NCBI GenBank assembly: GCA_023053685.1
Contig: JALIGW010000002.1
Span: forward strand, 45,970,778 to 46,034,777
Origin: Diadophis punctatus similis
Lineage: Eukaryota; Chordata; Lepidosauria; Squamata; Dipsadidae
DNA length: 64,000 bases
Direction of reading: 5' to 3'
The position numbers were made by a program, and so were the translations under genes. Shown one piece after another: positions 21,803 to 33,705 of this stretch (positions within the stretch are counted from its first letter, which is position 1; the number at the start of each line of letters is the position of its first letter). The notes beneath the pieces are model-generated. The model saw only the letters and a program-made list of their open reading frames with translations. It had not been told where the DNA came from and made no database searches.

Positions 21803-22729
21803 ATCAAAAGGAATTTTACTCAGTAACTGGCAGGTGAAGACATGAAGCATGAAATGTGAAGAAGTAATAAAGGCATCCCACCAAAATAATGGCTGCAAAC
21901 CTAGCTGTAGAAAATTGTGTGGAAAGATTGCTGCAAGGAATAACAATTGCTTGCATAGCTTCTGCTAATATCTTTTTCTAGATTGGAAGAAACTGTGAAT
22001 GAATCCATCATACAATATTAAGGATCTTGGAGCTTTGCTTTTTCTTACATGGTAACCTGGGCAATGAGCACTGAGCATTCTTGCAGTTTGTATCTTTGAA
22101 AAGGGTGGGATGGGATGGATAGTGGTGTTCTGTTAGTAATTGATATCAAATGGCTGCAATATATAACATTTTTAATATTTCTGTCAAGGAGAGAGAATTT
22201 AATGTTAATAGTTGTCTGGAAATTAATTGGAAGAAATCCAGGGCATTAATCTTCATATTAACACCTTAATTAGAGCACTGTTAATGTCAGGAGTGTCAGA
22301 AATACTAGAAATAGCTCCTGATATGAGCCAAGATCTAACAAGTAAAATGTTTTTTTAATCATTTTATTTAAGTGCAGGAGTGACATGACGTGGGACTAGA
22401 ATGGGCTGACTCATAATGTATTATGAGATACTGTAATTCAAGAAACCTTTATTATTATGCCATAAACAACTTTTGCTGGTGGTTGTTTCACTTCGGTGTT
22501 GTAAAGTCCTGCATTAGGAAGCCCTTTACCAAAGCAAATTATAGATTTAATTTATAATTTCCTTTTTTTCTACCGGCAAGAATCTTCTCATCACACTGAA
22601 TAAAAATCTCCAAAGTAATAAGTAATATTTTGAATTCTGTTGATTTTAAAAATCTTAATAGGGCATGTTTTCCCCCTCCCCCTTGCTGGATTTATATATA
22701 AGCAACCAGGCGTTAAGACACTTCATAGG

Positions 22730-22950
22730 AGTTAGTTCTTGCTTACCGAGTGCCTACTTTAGTGACTGTTCAAAGTAACAAGGTTAAAATATCCCAGCTT
22801 TGTGACTAAAATACAATTGCAAGTCACAGTCATGAGTTTTCTGACTCTTAATGACCAAATAGGAAGTGATATAAGTCTGTTGTAGTACATAGTTTTCACT
22901 TTAGGATAGCATTGCCAGTTCCAACTGTGGTCATGAAGTGAGCTCTAGAT
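22730..22950. repeat. Decayed Tigger-like remnant
   Basis: Phrases such as TTAGTGACTGTTCAAAGTAAC and TGTGGTCATGAAGTGAG echo the 7757-8096 family, but the ends are lost. Confidence 0.35.
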
Positions 22951-23209
22951 AAACTGTATGGTCCAATGGCTGGAAGAATTTTTTTTGTTTTTTGACACCA
23001 CCGATTCTGGAAAAAAAAATTGTGCTTGCTCAGATAAAGTGCAGAACTTTTTAGTGCTAGCATAAAATATGTGACTGATAAATTATTTCACCTTCCACAA
23101 TATATGACCCTGAATTTATTGGACTGCTTTCTGCTTAACATAGTGAAAGTTTTAAATATTGTGTCATAAACCATCCTATCTTGATTCTTCTGGGAAATGT
23201 AAAAAAAGA

Positions 23210-23458
23210 AATAGCAATAGCAATAGCAATAGCATTTAGACTTCTATACCGCTTCATAGTGCTTTACAGTTCTCTCTAAGCGGTTTACAGAGTTCAGCAT
23301 ATTGCCCCCAACAATCTGGGTCCTCATTTTACCCACCTCGGAAGGATGGAAGGCTGAGTCAACCTTGAGCCTAGTGAGATTTGAACAGCTGAACTGCTGA
23401 ATTAGCAATCAGCTGAAGGTCGCAATGCTGCTTTTAACCACTGCGCTATCTCAGCTCA
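23210..23458 (-). repeat. tRNA-derived SINE, family A, (ATAGCA)n-tailed subtype
   Basis: Tail AATAGCAATAGCAATAGCAA at the left instead of TTTA; head GAGCTGAGATAGCGCAGTGG at the right. The internal CTGTAAACCGCTTAGAGAG block is shared with 47363-47600. Confidence 0.87.
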
Positions 23459-23590
23459 GAAAAGAACTGAAGAAGCTTCTTGGGTGGGAAGTGAAAGATT
23501 TTTCAAGGAAAAAAAACAAAGCCCAGTTGCTTTTTGAAAAGCATCTTTGGGACAACCATGACCAGAATGATTGAGAATCTCTCATAGACA
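23459..23590 (+). mobile_element. Penelope-like 3' tail
   Basis: AACTGAAGAAGCTTCTTGGG, then CCCAGTTGCTTTTTGAAAAG and GGGACAACCATGACCAGAAT. This is the same tail as at 14771-15200, in the opposite orientation. Confidence 0.6.
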
Positions 23591-24169
23591 TAAAAAAGAA
23601 AAGCATAGATAAATAGTAAATTTAGCAGAGAAGTAGTGAACTTATTATCGGAGAACAAATCTTCCATCAAAAAAGGAAATGCCAGTAAGTTTGTTTTTGT
23701 GCAAGTGAGTATGACAATAAACAGTGCTCAGTACATTAATTTAGGGACATAAGAGTTATTCATACTTATTGAAGATGTAAGGCCCATTCTTAATAAACTT
23801 AAGTATTTTATATTTTTCAGAAATTATACAGATATAATATTATTCCTTTTGGGAGGCATCTTTTTCTTGAGAAGGCAGGATGTTTACTGGCATCAGAACA
23901 TTACTGGTCTGATTTTTCATTCTCCCCCCATTCTGCCCCCTGGCAATGTGATCTTTCAGGAGCTACTAGCCTTAAATAGATAATTCATGCTGTAATGTTT
24001 CATGGTGACTATCTTTTAGGGCTTCATGGAGCTTCCAAGGAATAATTGGATCAACGTATTCCCTTAAACTGTTTTGAGATATCAAATGTAATCATGCAGC
24101 TTCGAGTTGGAGCAATTTGTAGATGATTTCAAGCTTTGAAGACCTTCTAATTTTATAGAGTCCCTTGGA

Positions 24170-25296
24170 TTACTGTCCCATGTTTAGCGACTATTTGAAA
24201 CTATGATGGGGCTGAATGACTACCATGACCGGTCTTTGATGTTCTGGCCTTTGCAGCATCCCTATAGTCATGTGATTTAGCTGCTTTTTGACCAGACCTC
24301 ATTATTCATCCCCAATCACAGTGTGCCACAACCATGTTCTCCTGCCCTGTGCAAACTGCCTCTACTTAAACTCTCCCTGCCCACCTATATTTCCCCCGCC
24401 TCTGCCTTTTTGGCACCCTGCACTCCACTACCACCTTCTGCATGGCAGCCACCAGCTAATCCTTGCTGTCTTCTTCCCTCTCTTGTGGGCCTGTGTTCTG
24501 GGCATTGGCTGAAGATGCAACTCAAGGACGTGCTTGGTGAACTTGGTGAGAGGCGGGGAGGCGGAACCTTGTCTGCTAAATAGCAGTTTGCCGGGCCTGG
24601 CTAGAAGCGATAGCCTACAGGCCGTGGGGTGTAGGTGCAGTGGGATGTTTAGGTGCAGCATGCTCATCATGCTGTCTGGTGTTCTCCAAGAGGCTGACAG
24701 CAGAATTGGACAAAGTGGAGGGACAAGGATTTCCTGGAGGTGCAGTGTGCACTCTGTGGTTTGTTTTAGAAACAAAGGGCTGTCCAGCAAAGGATGGAGC
24801 ACCAACAGAGGCTATTCAGAGCAAAGGGGGTTCAGCAAAGAATAGAGAGCCAATGGAGGCTATCCAGAGGCTATCTTGACCCAGCCATTCTCCTGCAAAG
24901 CCTTCACCTGTTCAGCAGCCGAGGCTCTGTTGTACTTGCCACACATATTGCAGGGCTGGTCCCTTGATCATTGCCTGAATCCTGAGCAAGCAGCGGAAGG
25001 AAAAAGATGACTTTCAGTTGGGGGCTATGGTGTGGGCAGCAGGGTTAGGTGGTGGAATACTGCCAAAACAGAAATGCGAGGTAGTCACATGTGGGGAGTT
25101 GAAGCAGAGGCAGTTCATGCAGGGCAGGAAAAACATGGCTCCCTGACCTAAGGACCATGTGGTCCTGGCCCAACAGCTGCAATCTGAATTGTTGGCACTG
25201 CCATCGCTAAGCGGTATGGTCACATAATGTTTTGCTTAATAACTGCTTGCTTAAAATTCTGATCCCAATTAGGATCATAACCAAAGAACTACCTAT
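24170..25296. mobile_element. Possible long Tigger-like non-autonomous element
   Basis: The left part has TTTAGCGACTATTTGAAACT and TAGTCATGTGATTTAGC; the right part has GCTTAATAACTGCTTGCTTA and AAAGAACTACCTA, consistent with inverted ends of the CAGGTAGT family. About 800 bp between are unrecognised. Confidence 0.45.
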
Positions 25297-25576
25297 ATAG
25301 GCCAAGATAAGAAAAGTATAAGGCTTGAATAGTAAGATTGGGTAATTTAAAGTAATCGCTTGTTGAATTTTATCAGCACCATAGATCTTGGAGAGTGGTT
25401 TGTTCTGTTGGTGGGTTTTTGTTTTTTGTTTTTTTTTTGTATTCGAGCCTCTGCCTTACATATTTTTTATCCTTATCCTTGCCACAATTTTTTTTTAATT
25501 TTTTTTTCTCTATCTGCATTTGTCTTGATTTAGTTCTGAATTTTCTTCAAGGCATGAATTGGTATAAGAAATGTAC

Positions 25577-25928
25577 TGTTTCAGATAAGCTTTTATTAAC
25601 GAGCTAAAAACAAACTGACAACGCTTATAAAGCATCTTCAAAGATCACACCCAGGAACCGGAAACACTTCATAGAGGCACATAGAGATAAAGATTAAAAG
25701 CAAACACAACCCCATAACATCTCCCCTTTTCTAATAACAGAGTCTATCAGGGGGGCGTGAACATCTACCACTCCGAGTAACGACTGGCTCTCGCACACCT
25801 GACTCCCTCACACAGACTTGATCTCTTTGCTTGCCATTTTCTGAGGCCTCGGATGTTTGGCTATCACCAGACGCACCAACTTGCTCCGGACTGTCATCAA
25901 TGTCCGGCGGACATTCTTGCCCATAACA
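25577..25928 (-). mobile_element. Solo LTR, 352 bp, 5-bp TSD
   Basis: Starts TGTTTCAGATAAGC and ends GCCCATAACA, with TGTAC on both sides (25572-25576, 25929-25933). Its minus strand has AATAAAAGC near the left end, suitable for a polyadenylation signal, so the LTR probably reads on the minus strand. No internal retroelement region is present, so it is a recombination remnant. The family (endogenous retrovirus or Ty3-like) is not determined. Confidence 0.7.
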
Positions 25929-25933
25929 TGTAC

Positions 25934-27623
25934 CTGCTGTTAGACTAATGCAGATTATTTATTTCTATTATGGCATATTGAATAAACAATAGTTATACTA
26001 TGTATACTGCTCAGTTTTTTTTAGTTAGTTGCACATTTAGTTGCACAAGCAGCATGTAATGTATCATTTCCAAAAGAGGCTAATCTTGCCAATTAATCAT
26101 GCCATTAAATCATTTGGCCCAGAAAAATAAGTAGTCAGAAAACATAGATTCTACAGCTTTAATAAAATATTACTTTTTAACAGTTTTTAAAGCTGGTTTT
26201 TATTATTTTAAAATTGGAATTGGATATGATCTGCATTGAACACAGCTCTTCTGTAAGATGATCCTGAAAGTAGCAGGTTTGCTTAAAACCTTATAGAAAG
26301 TTTTTCAGAGAGACAAGATTTGAACTTCCTGATTCATAGCTCATCCTGCTGTACTATATTGCTTAATTTATTTATGGTAGAGGCAAGTCATTCTTTGCTA
26401 AATATAAGAAAATACTAGAGCAATTAAAATGTTAGGGCTTGGGAGAAGTGATGTTTGTTTTGCTATCATTTATTTTTATGACTATCCACAAGTTTATTTA
26501 TAAGTGACAATATGTTTCATAATCCCTCAAATACTAAGGTTCTATGCTACGTTCTCATTTATTTCTTGTGGATACATATTTTAATGACATACATACATAC
26601 ATACATACATACATACATACATACATACATACATACATTCAAAGGATTCTGGCTCAAGTACACTTTATGGTCTAATACTTTATGCATTAGTACACCTCTT
26701 AGATATTTAGAAAGCAAATAACTAAACAATAAATAAAGACATTCTAAGTGTACACATATTACTATTTTTACCCAGTGGTACAGTATGCAGATTCTTTAAA
26801 GGAGGAAAAACATGCTTCTTAAAGTTAAACTCTGCCTATTTCACTCTTCCATTCTATATTATTAAGTACTCATTTGTGGAAAGCAATTGATGTTTTGTAA
26901 TTATACTTAGAAGGGGAAATAATTCATTTCTAAAAAAACTTAGCCTTCAAACTTGATTCTGAGAAGTAGTTACTACATATGTCAATATATGATTGTTATC
27001 TAAGAAAACATTTCTTATTTGGAAGGCTTAATTCTTTGCATGTTTTCCTACTTCTATCCCTTGTCCAATTTTACTGTGGCCATATATCATGTACCTTAAG
27101 TGGTCTGAATTGGTCTATTATATTTAATTTTCCCTTCAGTAAAATAAATAGATAACCCATTCTTCAACCTCAGGCTGCATAGGGTTCATTAATCAAGGAT
27201 TCTGAAAGCATAGCTTCGTTCCAGAACCCGGATGCGGGAGGTTGCGGTAGGTGGGAAGCAAGCATTAAAAAGTAAGACTATTAAATTTATAAAAAGGTTT
27301 TCTGCCATTCCTTTGACTGCTTAATCAGTTATGTAATTGTTCCAGTACTTTTGCAGTTCAGTATGAATTAAATATAAATGTTGTATTTTTTTTGTGTTCT
27401 CAGCTAAAAAAAGTGATGAAATAATCTATCATAAAGAATATTCAGCTGTGAGGGAAGTATGGTTATAAGCTAATTAATGTATTTTAGCTTGTACATATTA
27501 TGTACTGTCTGCCATCAGTATCTATTTAGCTATGGATTAAAATGAAGGGACAGATTATATGTATATCTATGACATGTAGATACATGATTATATGTATATC
27601 TATGATAAAGTTGAATGTTTAGC
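25934..27623. other. Intron sequence, mostly unrecognised
   Basis: It contains the (CATA)n array and otherwise AT-rich sequence with no supportable feature. Confidence 0.5.
26588..26638. repeat. (CATA)n microsatellite, about 12 units
   Basis: A perfect CATA/ACAT array. Confidence 0.95.
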
Positions 27624-27631
27624 ATCTAGGG

Positions 27632-27745
27632 CAGGGATGTCAAACTTTTGGCCCGGATGCGTCACACGCTGGCCACGCCCATCCCTGTTTTAGCAAAGGG
27701 GGAAAAAGTCACGATATGTCACATGACGTCAAAGTGACACCCCTG
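27632..27745 (+). mobile_element. 114-bp non-autonomous hAT element
   Basis: Ends CAGGGATGTCAAACTTT and AAGTGACACCCCTG. ATCTAGGG (27624-27631) versus ATTTAGGG (27746-27753), 7 of 8 bases. Confidence 0.85.
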
Positions 27746-27841
27746 ATTTAGGGTCACAAATTAAGTACTATATCTCTAGATAAGATTGAGGAAGACCCAC
27801 TTTTAAAACTTTCTATCATTGAGTATTGTATAAATAGCGTA

Positions 27842-28185
27842 CTTTTCCGATTATAAGATGCCCCCATGTATAAGACGCCCCCATGTTTCATGTAGTTTCT
27901 TGTAGTAAGCACATTACAAGCCATCACCGTGCAGAAGCCATCTTGTTAGAGTAAGTAATACAAGAACAGGAAATGAATCACAGGAACAATAAAGATGAAA
28001 CCTAGAGTAGCAATGTGATACAGGAAACAACTACAATAGAGAGGAATGATAGAGCTGCATATAAGACAGAGGTTCATCTGACATGTGTGTCCTTCTCCTC
28101 TCTGCCCTCTGTGTACAAGATGCCCCTCCATTTTTAAGTAAACATTTTAAAGAAAAAGTAGTGTCTTATACACAGAAAAATATGG
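27842..28185. mobile_element. TA-flanked Tc1/mariner-like element, copy E (344 bp)
   Basis: Left CTTTTCCGATTATAAGATGC with repeated GACGCCCCCATG; right end GAAAAATATGG; TA on both sides. A diverged relative of the CCGTATTTTTCGG family with an unrelated interior. Confidence 0.7.
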
Positions 28186-28335
28186 TACTTCCGAGGTAAA
28201 TAAACTAGAGTTCTGGTTAGTTTCACCACTGTCTTATATTTCCACTCATTTAATTTTTCTGCAGGAATGCCTATGTAAGTTAAGTTGAATTAACATAAAT
28301 CTGTTGCAGTATTAAAGGAATTCAGCTATTCTATA

Positions 28336-28690
28336 CAGGTAGTCCTCCACTTACAACCACACTTGGTCCAGAATTTCCATTGCTAAACAAGGTGGTTGTT
28401 AAGTGAGTCATGCCTGACTTTATGATCATTTTACCATGGTTTTTAAGTGTGAATCACTGCAGTTGTTAAGTGAATCACATGGTTGTTATGTGAAGATGGT
28501 TTTCCTTTGCTTTGTCAGAGGTCTGCTGTCAAGGTCGCAGACCACTTAACTGTGGGATACTGCAACTGTCATAAATACGTTCCAGTTGCCAAGCACCCAA
28601 ACTTTGATCACATGTCCATTGGGATGCTGTGATAGTTGTATGAAGACCGATTGTAAGTTACTTTTTTCAGTACTGTTGTAACTTCAAGCT
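28336..28690. mobile_element. Tigger-like non-autonomous element
   Basis: Left end CAGGTAGTCCTCCACTTA after TA. The interior has CACTTAACTGTGGGATACTG. The right end (GTAACTTCAAGCTGTCGC) is eroded. Confidence 0.65.
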
Positions 28691-28720
28691 GTCGCTTGAA
28701 GTATATAGACTATAGTTTGG

Positions 28721-28740
28721 TCTATATATATATATATATA
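28721..28740. repeat. Short (TA)n array
   Basis: About 9 TA units within ACTATAG-flanked sequence. Confidence 0.85.
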
Positions 28741-30004
28741 GACCAAAGTAAAGTATATATTTGGGCTATATTATTATATATGAAAGAGGGAGAGACCTGA
28801 AATCTGCACATCTCAATTTTTTAGAATAACCATTTTTTAGAATAAAAAGAAATATCACAGCACTGAAATCATGGAACTTGTCGAAAAAAATTTTGACTGT
28901 GGAAAATTTTCTGGTATGCCTCATCATCATCAGCAGCCATTCAGTTGTGTCTGACCCTTCGGCACATTCTATGGATCAGTCCATTTATCCATGCCATGGT
29001 TACATATTGTATTCTGTGTATTGATACTCTTTAAAAACTTCTGGAAAGGCCAATTGATGTAAAATGCAGTGTATGTTTTGCTCATATGGAAAGACTTGTT
29101 GGAAACTTTTCTAGGCATGACATCATGTGTTGATACTAACTTTTAAAGTCTTAGGGTTCAATTGTCCAAGGGGATTGCCTGTCCTAATATAAAACTGTAC
29201 TGTCCCTTCTGTTATGCAAAATGGGTAGGAAAATGTCTTCTCCTGTATTACTCCTTAAGATTTTCATAAGCTTTTGCTCTGCCTTTTGAAGATACGTCAA
29301 GATGCATTTCTTTCACTAGGCTTTTCACAGCTGTTGGGTTTAGCGTTAATTTATAAAATGTCTTTCTTTCCTGTATATTATAAATTGTGTATTCTTTTAG
29401 TTGCCTTAAGAATTCAGTTTATCTGAAGAAGTGATTCATATCTTAAAATAATAACGAGGAACATTTTTGAGATGTTAGCTTTTAAAAATATTTATAAAAA
29501 ATATTTCAATAACATCTGCATAATACAAAGGTCCAACTCTGTTTTAGGGCTAAGAAATCAGGGTCCTTTCTATTTATTTAAAACTGTTGCAAATCGGTAA
29601 GGAACAGGAGCACTGTTAAAGAACAAAATCTACTGATTTAATCTTTCTTTATTCAGCAATAGCTTCACTCTAGTCACATTTTATGGTCTTGGGAGTTAAT
29701 ATCCGTGGTAACTGGGATTTTAAGAAATATTTGTGGTTTGTGGGTTTTAATAACAATGATAATTGTAATTCACTTTATTCTGGGGGGGTGTTTCACAACC
29801 ATAAGTAATATTTGTTCTTTAACGTGATTGTAAAAGTAAGCCTGGCAGACGGTATAGAGAAATGAAGAAAGATAGTAGAATTCATTTTCTTTCAGTCTCT
29901 ATGCTTCATATTGGCTGACAATTGTTCCTAAGTAGTGTTGAAAAACAAAATACTGCCATACTTTATTTACCACATTAGTAATCAATATGATATGTGTTTT
30001 GTAG

Positions 30005-30115
30005 CTTGAGACAGTTGGATGGCAACTTAACCTTCAGATGGCTCAGTCTATGCAGGCAAAACAAAAATCTCCTCAAGCTGTATTAGAACTTGGAGTCAGC
30101 AGTGAAGATTCAAAG
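30005..30115 (+). CDS. COMMD10: COMMD10 coding exon 5 (start of COMM domain)
   Basis: 37 codons, phase 0: [20 protein letters not shown] to [11 protein letters not shown]. The acceptor is TTTTGTAG|CTT, the donor AAG|GTAAGA. The tryptophan and alternating hydrophobic residues of the [10 protein letters not shown] strand fit the COMM domain, which mediates COMMD-COMMD pairing. After this exon the human protein has about 32 more residues; no match to them was found up to 64000. Confidence 0.95.
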
Positions 30116-30121
30116 GTAAGA

Positions 30122-30126
30122 GCTCT

Positions 30127-30177
<51 letters not shown>

Positions 30178-30375
30178 TTTTGGTTTTCTTATATGCCGCC
30201 CAACTCCCGAAGGACTCAGGGCGGCGTACAGCAGAGAAAAATACAAGAATAACCAACTATAAATTACTTAAAATCAGATATAAAAATTAAAAACACAGTA
30301 TTAAAAACCAACCAAAAACCATACAACAACAATACATACTTGGGGTTGAGCTCAGATGGAATTAAGCTCTACCCC
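30122..30375 (-). mobile_element. L2/CR1-clade LINE 3' end with (TTTA)n tail
   Basis: A TTTA array (about 30127-30180), then TATGCCGCCCAACTCCCGAA and GGACTCAGGGCGGCGTACAG. The same 3' end occurs at 32815 and 47665. It begins six bases after COMMD10 exon 5. Confidence 0.75.
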
Positions 30376-31776
30376 CAGCCTGTCACATTCCCCCCCCCAG
30401 TTATGTTCTAGCAGCTTTGCAGATAACGAATGAATTAAAGATCGAGCATCTGAGGGAACATATGTGTCTGTTGTTCGTAGACAGTTGCATAGTTGTTGCG
30501 TTCATAGGTCTGTGAATGTTAACATTTTGGCCAGGGGGCGCTCTCTGCACAACCTGCAGTTGGGATTTGGGAGGTGTTTGCATCAGCCTGTCTGTGGCCA
30601 CCTGCGACCTATGCTTACCCATCAACCTTTCACAGCATAGCTGTGCGCCGACGGCTAGAGGCAGTAGTGGGCAACCCTAAGTCAGCCTTTATACTTCAGG
30701 TATTAGAAACAAGATGTAAATGGGGCATTGAATTATAGACAGCTGAGGATACTTCTAAACAAAAGATTTACACTATTTTGGTCTAATCCTATAGTGTTGG
30801 TTCGTTTTGGGAAGCTAAGATGATTTATTTCTGGTTCACTGGAAATTATATCAAAGGTGGTGTTTTCTTTTGAAGTGTTTCTTTGCACAATTTTGTGTGG
30901 TCTTTTTTCTCTTTGGTAGAACTTTCCCCTCATTTTGTCTTCATGTTCCTGGACTTAAGCTACTCATTTGGTCCCCTTTTTTAACTCCTCACCATGCTAA
31001 AATTCAGTGCCTTGTTCCTAAAACTGGTCTGTTATCCATTGTTTTGCCACCTTAGCAATATGCAACACTGTATTGAGGAATTTATATCCATGCTCGTCTG
31101 GGATGCCACCATATGGTGTTACAAGTTTGATTATATTTGTTAATGAAATTGCTGGTGTTTTATTTTACTTTCATAATCCTTTGGAGTTTTTAAATACAAT
31201 GGAATCATGACTGGATAATTTTAAAACTTCCCTTTCCCCTCTGCTAACTTTCCCTCCTCAAACTATTAGACAAATATATAATGGAAACCATGTATACTAC
31301 TAGGAGTTTATTTGCATTTTGTGTAGAGTAGAGATGAAGAGATTTTTGTTACTCCAGGATTGTGGGTAGACTAACATTTATTTGCACTCACTTATTAGCA
31401 TGTGAGTGTTGATAAGCTCATCATATTCTCTTTTGTGTTTTGGGTGATATGAGGTCAGCAGAACTGAGGATGATTGTGGATCACCTTCAGATTTTATGAC
31501 AAATTGGAGATGGAAACAATGATGTATGAAAAGTGCCCAAAATAATCTTGTCATTGTAAAGATGGATTTAATTGTACAATTTCCCCCAATTTTCTCCCCT
31601 CTTTTTAAAGAACAGGCAAAAACTATTCAGAATATTAGTAAAATTATATAACATAATGAAGATCATTTTGTACTGTTCCACCCTATTGAGTGTTGGGTTG
31701 AGAATTCAGGGTTTTAGGAAAGTAATTTGATTTAAATTTTGATGTTTATGCAAAAAAAAAAGATCTGCAGATGTAG
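30376..31776. other. No feature recognised
   Basis: 30376-30700 is unusually GC-rich for its surroundings (GGCCAGGGGGCGCTCTCTGC) and may be an old repeat. Nothing further is supportable. Confidence 0.45.
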
Positions 31777-31950
31777 TAATGGCATTTAGACTTACATATT
31801 ACTTCATAGTGCTTTACAGCCCTCTAAGCGGTTTATAGAGTCAGCATATTACCCCCAACAATCTGGGTCCTCATTTTACTGACCTCGGAAGGATGAGTCA
31901 ACCTTGAACTGGTCAAAATCGAACTCCTGACAGTCGGCAGAATTAGCTGG
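31777..31950 (-). repeat. Truncated tRNA-derived SINE, family A
   Basis: Body from GTAATGGCATTTAGACTTAC to the GAATTAGCTGG end. Part of the head and the GGAAGGCT block are missing. Confidence 0.75.
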
Positions 31951-32814
31951 AATCAGAATTAGAGGAATCAGCAAGAACACCTACTCCATATTTACTTATT
32001 TGAACTTGGCACACAGCTAAATCGAGAATCTTACTATCATAATAATGGTATGCCTGTAGTTGATCTTAAAGGTAATGGAAGAATTTAGAAGTGACTCAGT
32101 ATCAAAGTATTACATATAGTCCAAATTTTTAAAAGCTTTGTAAGTGAAAGCGTTTTAGATTATGCCTGTGGCAGACAGAAACTTGTGCCAATAGTGGATC
32201 GATGGCGTAATGGTCCCTATACCGTTTAGCTATTTGAAGAAATGAACAATTGTGTTATGAAGCTTATTGGAAGTTAGAAAGAAAAGCTCTACATGTGCCT
32301 TCTTACTACATTGTAGCCTCATGAGTTTTTCCTCATAGGTTGGAAGAAATTGCACTTATATGTGGCTACCATTGTAACTTGAGCACCTAAAACATCTGTG
32401 GATTCAAAAACTTCTGTGGACTAAGAATCTGATAACCAACGGCATGATGCAACCGTGCAGGTACTAAAGGTTAATGACACATATAGAAATCAAACACAGC
32501 AACAGCCGTTAGTGCATATCCTAAACTCCTGTCTGAAGGTCTAATAGTGAAGATGGATAGTTTTATTTGTTATTGTGATTGATTAAATAAATGATTTGAT
32601 TTTGGGATTGCTTGTTGAGATTGATTTATACTTCCAGGATCAAGAGGCTGAGGTGGTAGAGAAATCGTGCAAATGGAGACATTGTATTCAGGGGAAATTT
32701 TTTTTTTTACTAACTTGTACTATGGGAATATCTTCAGTCAAAATCTTAAGATACATGGACAGTGGTAGCAATTTTGGTCTCCAAAGAAGAAAAAACCCCG
32801 AAAGCAGATTTCTC
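31951..32814. other. No feature recognised
   Basis: Intron sequence without a repeat or coding signal I can support. Confidence 0.45.
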
Positions 32815-33705
32815 CATTATTTATTTATTTATTTATTTATTTATAAGAGTTCTTATAGGCCGCCCAATCCCATGGGACTCAGGGCGGCTTACAGCAGAGA
32901 TTAGAACTACACATTAAAATAGCATCTAAAAACATCAAATGACAATTTAAAAAGCCATTCATACTTGGGGGAATCGTCTCTTCACCCCGCCTGCTGGAAG
33001 AGCCATGTTTTTACCGCCTTGCGGAAGGCCAGTAGGGTGGGGATAGTCCGGATTTCTGGCAGGAGTTGGTTCCAGAGAGATGGGGCTCCCACAGAGAAGG
33101 CCCTCCCCCATGGGCCCGCCAGCCGACATTGTTTGGCAGACGGGACCCGGAGGAGGCCCTCTCTGTGGGACCTCACTGGTCGTAGGGAGGAATGTGGCAG
33201 GATGCGGTCCCGAAGGTAACCTGGCCCTGAGCCATGTAGGGCTTTAAAGGTCAAAACCAACACCTTGAATTGCGACCGGAGACTAATGGGCAGCCAATGC
33301 AGCTGGCGGAGGATGGGTGTTACGTGGGTGTATCTCGGTACACCCACCACAGCTCGCGCAGCTGCATTCTGTACCAATTGTAGTCTCCGGATGCTCTTCG
33401 AGGGTAGCCCCATGTAGAGCCCGTTACAGTAGTCAAGCCGTGAGGTGACAAGGGCATGAGTGACTGTGAGCAAAGCCTCCCTCTCCAAGTAGGGTCGCAA
33501 TTGGTGCACAAGCCGGATCTGTGCAAAGGTCCCCCTAGCCACAGCTGACAGATGTTGCTCCAATTTAAGCTGTGGATCTAGGAGGACACCCAAATTGCGG
33601 ACCCGTTCTGAGGGAGTCAATTTTTCTCCCCCAAGAACCAAGGAGGGACAGTCGACATAGTCCTTGGGAGGCAATATCCAGAGCCACTCAGTCATCCTTG
33701 GACCA
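32815..33705 (-). mobile_element. 5'-truncated L2/CR1-clade LINE
   Basis: Minus-strand element. From right to left: reverse-transcriptase C-terminal coding region, stop at about 32982, a short 3' UTR (GCCGCCCTGAGTCCCATGGG), and a TAAA-repeat 3' tail at 32815-32843. The 5' part is missing, as usual for target-primed insertion. Confidence 0.8.
32982..33695 (-). pseudogene. L2-type reverse transcriptase, C-terminal fragment with open frame
   Basis: 237 uninterrupted codons from MTEWLWILPP to KTWLFQQAG. Family features visible: LGVLLDPQLKLEQHLSAVAR, HALVTSRLDYCNGLYMGLP, RRLQLVQNAAARAVVGVPR, LHWLPISLRSQFKVLVLTFK and a GAPSLWNQLLPEIR C terminus. The catalytic YADD lies upstream and is lost, so this piece cannot reverse transcribe. 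The lack of stops suggests a young insertion compared with the decayed relatives at 5770, 41200 and 60390. The first ATG is only the first methionine after truncation, not a real start. Confidence 0.85.

Larger units (their letters stand above)
19007..30004 (+). other. COMMD10: COMMD10 intron 4 (about 11 kb)
   Basis: A GT...AG intron loaded with mobile elements (listed separately). About 19007-19630, 21803-23209 and 28760-30004 show no feature I can support. Confidence 0.85.
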
